A DNA stretch of 64,000 nt. It comes from Bolinopsis microptera. Its lineage: Eukaryota > Ctenophora > Tentaculata > Lobata > Bolinopsidae. Below the pieces are notes generated by a model. It saw nothing but the letters and a program-made list of their open reading frames with translations, had not been told where the DNA came from and searched no databases. Positions 35,201-47,207 of this stretch are shown piece by piece. Position numbers and translations under genes: made by a program. Within the stretch, counting starts at the first letter, position 1. Each line of letters starts with the position of its first letter. Location of the stretch: contig NC_087080.1 of assembly GCF_026151205.1 (NCBI RefSeq), forward strand, positions 4,629,096 to 4,693,095, in the 5' to 3' direction.

Positions 35201-36076
35201 TTAATATTCAAATAACTTATTAATATTCAAATAAAATGGGTAGGCATTTTTTGTCCTGTGAAATGTGACCTCGAAGGACGTATTTAAGATTTTTAATCCG
35301 TTCAGTACATAAAATTACGGTAGTTCGGGAGGTATCCACTTAAACTACATAAATTACCTTGGTATGTGCAAGCTTTTAAAATGTTAAGGAAAAGTGACCT
35401 TTATTCCCTTTATCCAGTGCAGTTATCCTGGATTATCATAACTGGCAACATGATGTACAATTACTATCCGTTTATTTGCTTATGTAATGGAACAAATCTA
35501 ATAAATCAAAAACGATGTTCAAGATATATAATCATGTAAGATGTATGATCCGTTGAAATGGAGTTGGTCCTCCCCAAATTGGTGCCATGTCGTCTGCTGT
35601 TTTTTATACTGTCGTCTGCTCACTCTTAAATGAGTTAGGCAAATATAGAATAGAGCTGCGAGACCGATTAAAACTTTAAACTAATTACAACACTAAAAAT
35701 CTATTACATTTATTGAGAATTATGTAATGTAACGTGATGGAAATATTTTAAACGGCCATATCCTGTTCAAACCCAGGATGCACGACATGAAGAATTCGTT
35801 GTAACTTTGTTTGAAAAGCATTAATAGAATATAACGGCCCGTTGCCGATAAGCGCAGATAACTGATATATATTAGCAAGTGATTGCAGTAAGATAAATTC
35901 GGATTTCCGACAGATTTATTGAATGTGGAAAAGGCCGTTACATCTCAAAATGCGAATAAATATAAAACCTAACCTTACACGTCCTAGATACTGATTTTGA
36001 AGATATTGATATGTATGGTTATCGTTTCGGTTGCAAAAACTGTCTGTGCTGGCTGTACTTTTTGTGGGAGAGCTGT
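32236..36076. other. Non-genic stretch with dispersed repeats
   Basis: No gene is supported. Two segments have relatives around 48-49 kb: 32636-32765 (direct, with 49182-49300) and about 33477-33600 (inverted, with about 47960-48086, sharing AAGCGCCAAGCGCGAGCAC). Short open frames near 33.4-34.1 kb lie in this repeat and are not considered genes. Confidence 0.65.
32636..32765. repeat. Dispersed repeat containing a TGACGTCA palindrome (copy at 49182-49300)
   Basis: The two copies are nearly identical over the first 70 bp (ATTTCCAAATCGTGACGTCA and the GTTATCCGGATACTCATGGG block) and still alignable to the GTGGCACTA block. Both include the CREB/ATF-type palindrome TGACGTCA. Confidence 0.85.
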
Positions 36077-36768
36077 CTAAGAGCTCTTGCAGTCTTGCAG
36101 TTCTTTCATCGTTTCTTCCTCGTCAATAAGATCAATGATATCTCGTTTTGAGTACGGTGTGGTACTTCTTTCACCAGTTCTAACAAGTATTGGAGTTGAA
36201 CTTGTGCTTCTTAATCTTCTTATCCTGATTGAATTGAAATAATCATTGTTAGTTTATGAGATATAAGCCAATTCTTTCCAAGAACTAAATGCTTGTTAAC
36301 ATACAGTTTTAATACTTTCAACACTACTATATAACAAATAATTTGAGATCATGAATACGATGTTGTAACATTGAAACGTTGAGTAAATTCCTCTCCTGGT
36401 AAGAGCATTTTACCTTGTCGCATCAAACGGGATCAATACAATTTTACACAAGAATACATTAAAATACAGAGTTAAAGCGAGATTGGGAAGGTAATAAATT
36501 TAAATTTCTCTAAAGGATGGCGTCCACTTTAATTCAATGTTTTTAGAACTAATTTATTACACAGCATATTTCCAAAACAATTAACTTCTAGGTAAATGCA
36601 ACAAAACATTATGATCTGAGTATTAAATTACCTTTTCATCTTGAGCTTTGTCAACTCAATCCGACCCTGGCATCTATTCACCTTCATAAATCTTCTTTTT
36701 CTCCAATAATAAATTGACATCAAGTCTTGAAAATTATTCGAGAAGAATCTCGAATAATTAAGTTGCAG
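36077..36768 (-). CDS. Two 3'-terminal exons of an unidentified minus-strand gene
   Basis: An upstream exon, open from about 36768 to its donor at 36632 (AG|GTAATT), joins in phase to a last exon 36224-36077 with acceptor ATCAG and stop TAG. The product ends with a basic region (KRRFMKVNR, then RIRRLRSTSS) followed by an acidic tail containing DIIDLIDEEETMKEL. It could be the cytoplasmic tail of a membrane or nuclear protein. The 5' end was not found; an in-frame stop sits just upstream, so another exon must precede it. Family unknown. Confidence 0.5.
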
Positions 36769-36799
36769 CGTGCCACATGGCTATCTAAACTGCAAACCC

Positions 36800-36945
36800 T
36801 ACCCATTGCTGAGCAAGGCCTTTATCTTCTCCGATGAGCGGGATCATCAATCTGTAGTAATCCCGATAACACTCGACCTCTGCCTGATCCAGAGGATGTC
36901 ACCATTTTACCTTCACACAGACATCGAACACTGTAAGAAGATGAC
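36800..36945 (-). pseudogene. Exon-like segment with a relative at 63.3 kb
   Basis: On the minus strand ATCTTCTTACAG precedes GTTCGATGTCTGT and, after one in-frame stop, 37 open codons including ECYRDYYRLMIPLIGEDKG. The 45 bp around the acceptor are about 90% identical to plus-strand 63286-63331. It may belong to the same gene as the two exons at 36077-36768, but the frames do not join simply. Confidence 0.35.
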
Positions 36946-37629
36946 GATTAGACTTCGTTATAGAATCAGTACCTGAAAATATTTCATATGAGATTTAAAC
37001 CGATTGCCTTCGTTTTACGTTTGGTCAGATTGATCCAAGAGAGGACAGTTGATATTAACATTGTCAAAAAAAAATAAGTGGTAGATTATTGTCCAGCACA
37101 TCAAACCTCAAGTTTAACAATGCTACCTTAAATTTTGCTTAGTCACAAAAAATGTGACAGAATTACCATTTTGTGCCTCAACAATATAAATTTAATGCAG
37201 AAAACTGGTATGGGCTACTATATTTCTTGTATTAATCAATTCCAACAATAATAAGGATGTGGATGTGAACGAAAAATTAACAAACTTTCACAACAAATTA
37301 TGTGACGAAATTAACAATGCATGCCCTATTTTGTAGTTCACCATACCTCTATTAGAATTCAATTTAACTTTATCATCATACAAATTTGGACAAACTAATT
37401 ATCTTCCAGCAAGGAGTAAACAGAGTGATAATATTTTTGGTGACATAATTAATCTATTTTTTACCATGTATTCAGTATTGCGATGTTTCAATTGTGGCAC
37501 TGTAAACGTATTACAACCACATAATAATTTATGTGACTGGTGCGTGGTTGTAATAGTGTTAATTAATTAAGCATTAACAGGGGACTGTAAACTAAATATT
37601 TATTTTCAAAATCTTTCTTTTTCTTTTCA

Positions 37630-38385
37630 GTAAATTATATTAATATTATAAATCAAAACCTTATAATATTGTTATCATCTTAACAGTTACTGTTGTAACT
37701 TAAGATTTTAAATTTATATTCCTCGTATTCCTTGTATTCCTTGTATTCCAGTACGTAATATAGGGTGTTTAAGCCATGGTATTTCAATATTTGCTCAATT
37801 TTGGTTTTAAAATCTTCAGACTTTATACTGTTGCATTTAAGAAAATATATGAGGAATGTTTAGGACACCCTGACAAGGAATGCTGAGTAGTGCAGTAGGA
37901 TTACTTGATGATCTGGAAGTACTGGGAATTATGATAATATCATACAGTCGCACAAATAAGTTTACTTTGTCACAATACTCAATTGATGATATCTGTGAAA
38001 CTTGAGCAAATATTGAAATACCAGCTTTAACACCCTATATTACGTACTGGAATACAAGGAATACAAGGAATACAAGGAATATGAATTTAAAATTGTAAGT
38101 TACAACAGTAACTGTTAAGATAATAACAATATCATAAGACTTTGATTTATAATATTAATATAATTATCTAAAACATTATTTGCCTTATGATGAGTTATAA
38201 TACTTTTGTTCACTTTTACACATTTGCTCACATCACTCACAGTCAGCCGCTCTGACATGGTTAACCACCTTACTTGTGTTGTCGGGATATAAATACCACA
38301 TTTCAATATATATATTTTCTTAAATGCAACAGCATAAAGTCTGAAGATTTTAATACCATGTTCTACGACACTCAATGTGATGATC
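37630..38385. mobile_element. Foldback element with arms of about 170 bp
   Basis: Left arm about 37634-37800 and right arm about 38003-38166 are inverted copies that include CAGTACGTAATATAGGGTGT and a short TTGTATTCC repeat. A second inverted block (37800-37856 with 38315-38370) extends the symmetry, suggesting a rearranged element. No transposase is present. Confidence 0.75.
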
Positions 38386-38399
38386 CGTAAAATAGGATA

Positions 38400-39000
38400 T
38401 GGACTAATAACTCAACAATCTAAAGCATGTTGACTTTAAAACCATGCTCTACCCCACTTAATGTGATAATTTTGAACAATTTCATGTCCAAGATGAACAG
38501 TTAGTATGAAGTGCGTCAATTGCTACTCGCAAGAGCGTAAGAATAGTTTTTGGGCTATTATAGCTCAATAACCTGATGTCTGAGATTTTTAAATAACATT
38601 CTACCTACTCAATGTGATAATTTAGAACACTTCAATGCCCAAGTTTAGCTCCTTACTCTAATCAGAAACTGAGTTATTTTGATTGTAAGTGCTGTTATTG
38701 TTACTCACGAGAGCTCAAAAGGGTGTGGTCATATAACAGTAGTAACTGATTAACCTGAAGTCTGAGGAGTTAATTACGCTCTACTTAATATGATGATTTT
38801 ATGCCCAAATTTAGCTCTTTTATACTCCAAAGTCCAATCAGAAACAGAGTTAATTTGATTTTAGCTGTTGTAATTGCTACTCACGAGAGCGTAAAAATAT
38901 GTCTTGGGCTAATAACTCAACAGCCTGATGCCCAAAATCAGCTCCTTACTCCAAACAGAAACCGAGTTATATCAGAAGTGGAGATGAGTGTGTGTGTTTA
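38400..39000. repeat. Imperfect tandem repeat with a period near 180 bp
   Basis: Three to four diverged copies share TAACCTGATGTCTGAG, CCCAAATTTAGCTC and ACTCACGAGAGCGTAA in order. It directly follows the foldback element. No coding potential. Confidence 0.65.
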
Positions 39001-39154
39001 GATATTCAGAAAGTCTGCCAAAGCCAGATTTGTTTCTGGTGGATCCCTTGAACCGTTCCAGGTCTCCAACCCCGGCCAGAATTGGTTTCGAATTTTCTCA
39101 TTCCATCGAAGCCAAATTATTTTCTGATGGTTCCCTTTATCTATTCTGAGACAA

Positions 39155-39206
39155 GGTGAGAATCTCAACTCAGTGTTTTCAAAACACTGAGTGGAGATTC
39201 TCACTT
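39155..39206. repeat. 24-bp hairpin
   Basis: GTGAGAATCTCAACTCAG is followed, after a one- to two-base loop, by its inverted copy with a single mismatch. Non-genic surroundings. Confidence 0.8.
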
Positions 39207-39425
39207 CGTCAACAATATCATCAAAACAAAGGATTGACCCACTCATAAGAGCGAAGAAAGATTATCAAAACAACAAATACATTGGAAATAATGTACTTAC
39301 TTGACAGAGTCAGAGGAAGCATTTCTCCCGATTCATTTGCTCATTCTGATGTGCCAAAAACATTCATTATGAAAAGTAACGAAGTGAGAATTAATTAAAG
39401 TGAGAATTAGAAATGAATTAGAATT

Positions 39426-40946
39426 GAGGGACCACATGCAAAACTGGTATATCTGAACATATACCAATTTTGCGCAGGTAGCTCATAGTCTTCAGGGTGA
39501 AAAGGTGCATCTTTGGAACTTTTTTTGAACAATTTTGAAGAAATTTTTGAAAAAAAGTGAAATTTTATTTTTCCAAAACTGGTATACAGGGTGAGTTGAA
39601 AATAGTGTGTGGAAAGTAAAAATCGATCATTTTTTTTATGAAGGAGCAAATTTTTAAAGGTGAATTGCTATCAGTTCATTAACTTTACATATTTCATTAT
39701 TGCCTCTCATTTGATTCTAATAACTCATAATTTGGTTGATTTATGGCAGTTTTCCAAAAAATCTTAAATTTGTCCTAATGGGGTTCTCAAATCGTGTGCC
39801 CTGAAAATCGAGTCTAAAAATCTATATTCTCCTACATTTTTTAAGCAATCACCCTGAAACTTTCAGGATATGTTCTAGGGATCATTTAAAAGAGATGAGC
39901 CAGACAAAATTTTGAGATAGGCTTTTTAAAAAATTTTATTCGATTTTGAAAATCGTGGACCTCAAAAAATCATCAAAAAACGTGGTCCAAGATTTTCAAA
40001 ATCGAATAAAATTTTTTTAAAAGGCCTATGTCAAAATTCTGTCTGGCTCATCTCTTCTAAATGATCCTTAGAACATATACTGAAAGTTTCAGGGTGATTG
40101 CTCAAAAAACGTAGGAGAAAATAGATTTTTAGACTCGATTTTCAGGGCACGCGATCAAAAATCGCTCGCGCAATACAATTACCACACACGCGCTGACCTT
40201 TGACCGGCAATAATTTCGGCTAGGAACGATATTTTTCCACGGCATCAAAAGCATCTGATAGATATTACTCCCCTCTATCAGAAACAACTAACTAAAATGT
40301 CGATTTTGAGAAAATTTCCATGAAGACCCCCCTGCCCCCATAATACAGTCAAGTCGGCTATAGACAATTCTCTTACACGTTATCAATATGTCCTAGCTAA
40401 TAAAGGACGATGGGTTGAGCAAATTATTAATTATTAAGTATTTTAATTGTATTATTATAAAAAGTATATATTTTCATTACCTAAATATGCAAAAATTAAG
40501 TGGAAATTTCATTTGTCAAAAAAATTAGAGCCATTTACTTTCCACACACTATTTTCAACTCACCCTGTATGTTACAATATACCATTTTAGCTTTAACAAT
40601 CATGAAAACAAAATGGTATATCTGCAGATATACCACCTTCAAGAAACTTATCTTCTATAAAACCGGTATATCTATACACATTTTATAGACTTTAGCCAAC
40701 CCAAATGGTATATCTTCAGATATACCATTCTCAGTTAAATTATTTTATTGTTTATAGTATAGAAAAAATGGTATATCTTGAGATATACCAGTTTTGGTAC
40801 AATTCTAGTTTTAAAAATGGTATATAGACAGATATACCATTTTTAAGAAGTGTTTTTTACACATGATATAGAATCTTTAAATCAGTAAAATACATTTATC
40901 TCAAAACTATCAAAAACAGATATACCAGTTTTGCATGTGGTCCCTC
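39426..40946. mobile_element. 1.5-kb non-autonomous DNA element with 10-bp target-site duplication
   Basis: The ends GAGGGACCACATGC and GCATGTGGTCCCTC are inverted, and AATTAGAATT is duplicated on both sides (39416-39425 and 40947-40956). Inside are further inverted repeats (39575-39630 with 40530-40575; 39780-39960 with 39975-40160) and, at 40590-40860, four or five copies of a GGTATATCTnnAGATATACC palindrome. There is no transposase frame. A 10-bp duplication is compatible with Mutator-like or related families, but that is a guess. Confidence 0.88.
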
Positions 40947-41371
40947 AATTAGAATTAAATTTACACAGCAATACGATAAGAATAAAAATAATTTAAAGAA
41001 GCTTCAAACTGCTGTGCAGGACATTCAAGTCAGTCAAAAACTGTTAGAAGAATACCCTTCTAGTATAGGGACATAAAATCAAAACATATAATATGTTATA
41101 AGCTATAAGTTAATGAATATGGTACAGTGAGATTTAACATTAAACTTTGGGTATGAAGGTAACCATTAAATTCAAAATGATACGAAAATTACATAGATAC
41201 CCACTTGGCACTTTTATATTTGCTGTCAGAATTATGTATAAAGAAGTATATAACCATAGAGTGAAAAATGGCAACCGGTCAGACGTGGTAAACGGATAAA
41301 GTAAGAGAGACATACGTCATACAGTTCTATACTTCTTTAATTAAGTTAAAATGAGGTAGGCAGTCATAGAC

Positions 41372-41648
41372 TTGCGGCTTAATTTGGTCAGTAAAACACA
41401 GGGGACCCTGCTACTTAACAAAAACTCCGAAACACAGAATAAAATCAAAGATCAAGTGAATAACAATATACTTCTACTTAACAAAAACTCCGAAACACAG
41501 AATAAAATCAAAGATCAAGTGAATAACAATATACTTCTAAGTTCTAGGATAAGCTAAGTTCTAGGACAAAAGCCATGAAGATAGAATATACAAAAGGACT
41601 CTCACTTTAAGAGAGATTGACAATAAATATGAAAGTTTAAAAAGAAAA
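41372..41648 (+). repeat. 63-bp tandem duplication upstream of the reverse transcriptase
   Basis: Two exact copies starting at 41411 and 41474 encode the same 21 residues (including NSETQNKIKDQVNNN) in a short open frame. This may be a remnant of a leader or first open frame of the retroelement, or of its 5' region. Confidence 0.6.
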
Positions 41649-44600
41649 ATGTCTGAAAGCAAATACAACTTTTATAAAGATATAAGTAGCCTTCAAAAAG
41701 GCGAGCTCAAGCAACTTAGCTCTCATTCCCTCTGCAAATCTGGAGCCATTTTCCTTGTTATACAATCTTTTGCTGGCCAAGACAGCACTTCTTCTCCTAA
41801 TATCACCTCTGTTAATAGCGAGTTTATCACTTTTCACTATTGTTCTAAAATATTTGATAAAATCCGAATAGAATCAGTCATTCGTGACTCTAGGATCTTG
41901 ACTCTTCTCCCTCCAAACCTTACGCCTTTCCTTCCCTTAAAAGTTTACTATAAGTACGATATTCCTGTCGGGCGTAAGCTTTTTAATTATAATAGATTCC
42001 TTAAATCACTTGATAATACTACTATTTCCTCCATCCTGGAAGGTGATTGCCCCTGTTCCAGTAACCCTTATTGCTATCAGCCTCGAGGCCACATCATCAC
42101 CGGTGACCTTGCTTTCATTGAGCAAGAGGATTTAAGAGGCATCATGAGTTACGGTACCAAATTTAGGGAACCTGTGTCTGTTCCTCCTGAGCAAATCTTG
42201 GAGAGCCTCAACGAGTGTTCAGCCAACTTCGCCACCCGTATGGCTAGGAAACATGGACTTTCATGTTTGGAATTCCAGGATTGGAAAGATGAGGTCTCCC
42301 GGATCTTTACCAATCGCCTTAACTTCCTCTCCTCCTCCCCTAATAACTTCACTCCCTACAATTCCATTCTACAAAGGGATGATGTTAAATCTTATCTCGA
42401 CAGTCTTTCTTCTTCTTTTATTATTTGCTCCGTAGATAAAGCTTCAAATAATTATGTTTTTGTCTGCAAGAAGTTTTATCTTTTAACCCTTCTCAACGAA
42501 CTTGGCTACGATCTCACTTCTCTAGAGTGTCGTGGCAATTCTACTTATCATCCGGTTAACTCTGTAGAGGATGATATTATTCAGGAACATGTGAACTTCA
42601 TTAAAGATAACTTTAATATTCGTGTTTCTGAGGACAACCTTTGTCTACCGAGAATCTTTTGGATTCCTAAACTTCACAAGAATCCTTATAAGTCTAGATT
42701 TATAGCTGGGGCCAGTAAATGTACCACTAAGCAGATATCAGTTGTAGTCAACAAAGCTTTAAAAGTTTTAAAAGAATAATTTTCCAAATACTGCAACTCT
42801 ATCTACAACAATACTGGAATTAACTGCGACTGGAGCATTAACAGCTCTAAACAGTTCCTGGAAAGGCTGCCTAGACTAGAGATTTTTAATATGCAGGTAT
42901 ACGACTTTACCACTCTGTATACCAATCTAGACCTTCAGGATGTACAGTCACTGCTTTTCGAGCTAATAGATCTCCTCTTTAGTAATACGAATAAATTTAT
43001 TTGTGTTTCTCTGTATAAGAACAACAATTTTTTCTCTAAAAAGGAATATAACGGATACTTATGTTTTTCTGCTGATAAACTCAAAACAGCTATTACATTT
43101 ATTCTGTTTAACACTTTTGTTTGTTTTGGGGATCAGATTTTAAGACAAACGAAAGGCATTCCCATGGGAGGGAATTCTAGTAGCCAGTTCGCTGATCTTT
43201 CGCTAGGGAAGTGTGAATTCAACTACATGACACGCCTAATCAAAGAAAAGAAGTTCGGTCTCGCTAAGCTCCTCTCAAGAAACTGCAGATATGTCGACGA
43301 CCTCAACACCATGAACTATTTGCATTTCTCTAACCTATAGTCGGATCCCAACCGTTCTAAAAGGCTATCTCGTTAGCTTTTTGTGTTAAAAGCGATTTCT
43401 CAACGGTTATCACCTCTCAAGATGATTCTCAAAACATTTGGCCACTATTGCATTTTTGAAATAAATGCAATAGTGGCGTTTTCGGCCACACCCTTTTTCA
43501 GAGTTTCGCGGTCACTCGAATTTGTGTATTTCAGTCCAGGAAGGTCTTAAAGACTATTCCGATACACCAAAATGTGCCTAATAGACACATTTATATACAA
43601 CTTATGAAGCAACATATACCTTAAAATGCTTCGTTTCGAAAATATGGCCGAAAAACGGTTTTTAGCTTGACGCAGTCCATAATTTCCGTGATTTTTGGCA
43701 TTTCCGCCTAGGAAGGTCGTAGAGACTATTCTGATACACTAAAATGTACATAATGGCCACATTTATATACAACTTATGAAGCAACATATACCCTAAAAGG
43801 CTTATTTTCCGAAATGTGGCTGAAAAACGGATTTTTGCCGAGCGAACAATGACAATATTCACAAATGGGCTATTGGACTGTTAACTAGAACGGTCTTAAA
43901 GACTCATGAGCAACATAGCATTTGTCACAAGATGTAAGATGAGTCACTTTGTGTCCAGAAACACCTACAAAAAATGGAGAATGATCTACTTTATTGGGCA
44001 ACTCTCTTAATGGGCCAGGCCAGCAGCATATTTGAGTCTTACGAAAGGGCGATTTTTCAAAATTACGGTTTCTTAAGGTCAAAGGGTCGGCAGCTAACAG
44101 AGAATTGGTCGCAATTGGCGACTCATGCACCTCATGTACTCAAAAACGCTCACTTTAGGAGTCATTAGTAAATAACTACTACATGATTTGTGAAAACTCC
44201 AACAATTTTTCCTTGGCACCAATTTAATTTTTAAATATAATATGTGCCAGACCAAAATTCAACTTCAAACTTTTTATTTATTTATGCCATGATATATGTA
44301 CCAAGAATACTATACCGGACCTAAAATAAATCGGCACTGGATCCGGTCCAGATTGTTGCTTGACCGCTGACCAGTACGCCACTTTGAAATTATGATTGAT
44401 TTTGCTGTCTCGACCAATATTGGTCTGTAATCCTTGGTTTGAGATCTGTTGGCCGCAGTTCAATAATACCGCAGTGGTTTGGTTCGCATAGATTTTACCA
44501 TCGTATGATAATGTGTGTCATTTCCTCGTTTTCAATCAAGTGGTTACTGGCTAGCTCTTTTGTTATTACAGCTGCCTCGAGATCTTATCTAGGGCACTAA

Positions 44601-47207
44601 TACATTAGTACTAGAACATTAGAACTATAATTCAAGAACTTCAGATTAAAATTACTTGGCCGCATGGCCTGGCAGGGTTCGAGATTCGACTCTAAAACGC
44701 TCAGTTTAGGAGTGATTAGTAGATAACTACTGCATGATATGCGAAAATTCCAACTAGACAAGGATCATGCTTAATCAAAGTGTTCCTCGACTTGAACTTA
44801 AGTCTTGTAACCTATTGGAGTTTGGGCCACTGAATCGAATACGACCTGATATTAATTTTAGGATGTCGGGAAATTCATTAAGATTTTTATTCTTTGGTTT
44901 TCAATTGTGCTACGAATCCGACTTTGAGTTGATAACACCGTCCTGCTTGACTCTCAAAGAGAGGAACCAAGGCTTAGGTTCCTCTTTTTGGCTCTGAGAT
45001 TCAACTTTAAGATCGGAGTTCGGAGATCCTCGCGTCGGAGATCAGACTTTTTGCTTGATATTGGACCTATAAATCAAATTATATATTCGGAACAGCACGG
45101 GATGTAACCAAGGTTAATTTAGATAAGATATACCAGCTTTCGGGGTTACAAGGCCTTATGAAAGGCAGGCAGAGCATCCTAAATCCTCATGCTATCCTCA
45201 CGTTGACCATCTAGGTGCAAACTCCAGCTATTAGGCCCGAGATCCGTCCCTTGTCCTGTAGTGTCCCGTAAGTAAGAGATCGTTCAGATTTTGGTCATTA
45301 AGACCCCCTCCCCGCTCTAAAATCCACTTTACCCACAGCTGGAAAAATTTCACATGTAAAACCTAAATAGCCAAATCAGCATCTCGAGACCTTCTATTAT
45401 ATAAACCCCGTGATCCTACTATAATCTTATAACTTATAGTTATAAGGCATTGCATGCCGAAAATAAGATTCACCCCAACTGGTGATATGAACCTGGTATG
45501 TTACCTGAATGCCCTCAGTCAAATCTCGAACCCTGATAATGCTATTCTGCCAAGTAACCTTTATTTGAGGTTCTAGAATTACAGTTCTAATGTTCTAGTA
45601 TTTGTGCCAATGCCCCAGATAAGATCTCGAGGCAGCTCACTGCTGTAATAACAGAAGAACTAGCCAGTTAATGACACGCATTATCATACGATGGGAAAAT
45701 CTATGCGACTGAAAAAAAGGATATGGGGTCATTCTGAAGTACTGGTCAGTGGTCAAGCAACAATCTGGCCCGGAAACAGTGCCGAATTATTTTAGGTCCG
45801 GTATTCTTAGCACATATCATGGTTAAGTTTCATGGCATGAATAAATAGAAAGTTGAATTTTGGTCATTACATTTTGGCTAAATTGGTGCCAATAAAAAAT
45901 TGTTGGAGTTTTCACAAATCATGCAGTAGTTAAACTTATTTACTAATCACTCCTAAAGTGAGCGTTTTTGAGTATATGATGTGCATGAGTCGGCAATTGC
46001 GAACAATTTACTGTTAGCAACTGACCCATTGACCTTTACTAAAGAAACCGTAATTGAAAAATCGCCCTTTCGTAAGACACAAATATGCTGCTGGCCTGGC
46101 CCATTTAATTAAGAGAGATGCCCAATAAAGTAGATCATTCTCCAATTTTTGTAGGTGTTTCTGGATACAAAGTGACTCATCTTACATCTTGTGACAAATG
46201 CTATGTTGCTCATGAGTCTTTAAGACCGTTCTAGTTAACAGTCCAATAGCCCATTTGTGAATATTGTCATTGTTCGCTCGGCAAAAATCCGTTTTTCAGC
46301 CACATTTCGGAAAATAAGCCTTTTAGGGTATATGTTGCTTCATAAGTTGTATATAAATGTGGCCATTATGTACATTTTAGTGTATCAGAATAGTCTCTAC
46401 GACCTTCCTAGGCGGGAATGCCAAAAATCATGGAAATTATGGACTGCGTCAATCCAAAAACCGTTTTTTCGACCATATTTCCGAAACGAAGCATTTTAAG
46501 GTATATGTTGCTTCATAAGTTGTATATAAATGTGTCTATTAGGCACATTTTGGTGTATCAGAATAGTCTTTAAGACCTTCCTGGACTGAAATACACAAAT
46601 TCGAGTGACCGCGAAACCCTGAAAAAGGGTGTGGCCGAAAACGCCACTATTGCATTTATTTCAAAAATGCAATAGTGGCCAAATGTTTTAAGAATCATCT
46701 TGAGAGGTGATAACCGTTGAGAAATCGCTTTTAACACGAAAAGCTAACGAGATTCCGTTTCGTCTCAGACTACTAATCAGGTCCATTTATCCACCTGACC
46801 TGCTTATGGAGAGGAGTGGTGACGACAATAAGTCCGTAAACTATCTCGACATCAACATCTCGATGAATAACTCCGGACACGTCGCCACCAAGCTTTACAA
46901 CAAACTTGATGACTTCAACTTTCCTGTGGTCATGTACACCTTTCCTAACAGTAATATTTCCTCTTCTGTTGGTTATAATGTTTTTTACGGTCAGGTCCTT
47001 CGTTACTCTTCCATTATCTCTGACCTTGATTCTTTTCTGTGTTCTACCAACACCCTTTATAGGACACTTCTTTCAAGATGTTATAATGACAGACTCCTGA
47101 AGAGTAAATTCAGAAAGCTTCTGAAAGACCGACCTAGTATTCTGTACAAATACAGTATACTTGATGTCAGCGACATCCTTGACATCACATTTAACGTGAA
47201 CAGGTGA
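41649..47207 (+). pseudogene. Penelope-like reverse transcriptase, inactivated and split by a foldback element
   Basis: The frame from 41649 runs through an in-frame stop at 42777-42779 to 43340, is then shifted, and resumes at about 46754-47207 after the inserted element. Recognisable motifs in order: HIITGDL with KFREP, FWIPKLHKNPYKSR (fingers), motif A DFTTLYTNL, motif B QTKGIPMGGNSSSQFA, motif C RYVDDL, then after the insertion IYPPDL and YLDINIS. The FWIPKLHK and LYTNL/YVDD set points to Penelope-like elements or a close relative common in invertebrate genomes. No GIY-YIG endonuclease was found on either side. The stop, frameshift and insertion make it non-functional. Confidence 0.82.
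43367..46753. mobile_element. 3.4-kb foldback element with inverted repeats of about 1.3 kb
   Basis: The left arm (43367 to about 44690) and right arm (about 45510 to 46753) are inverted copies at high identity, beginning ATCTCGTTAGCTTTT. Each arm carries an internal module repeated with a period of about 165 bp. The loop of about 800 bp has no recognisable transposase; a block near 44111-44175 is repeated in direct orientation at 44687-44755. The element interrupts the reverse transcriptase between motifs C and D. No target-site duplication is clear. Confidence 0.87.

Noticed and set aside
44660-44700. tRNA-like B box (GGGTTCGAGATTCGAC)
   Set aside because: No A box, cloverleaf or discriminator end; lies within the foldback element arm.
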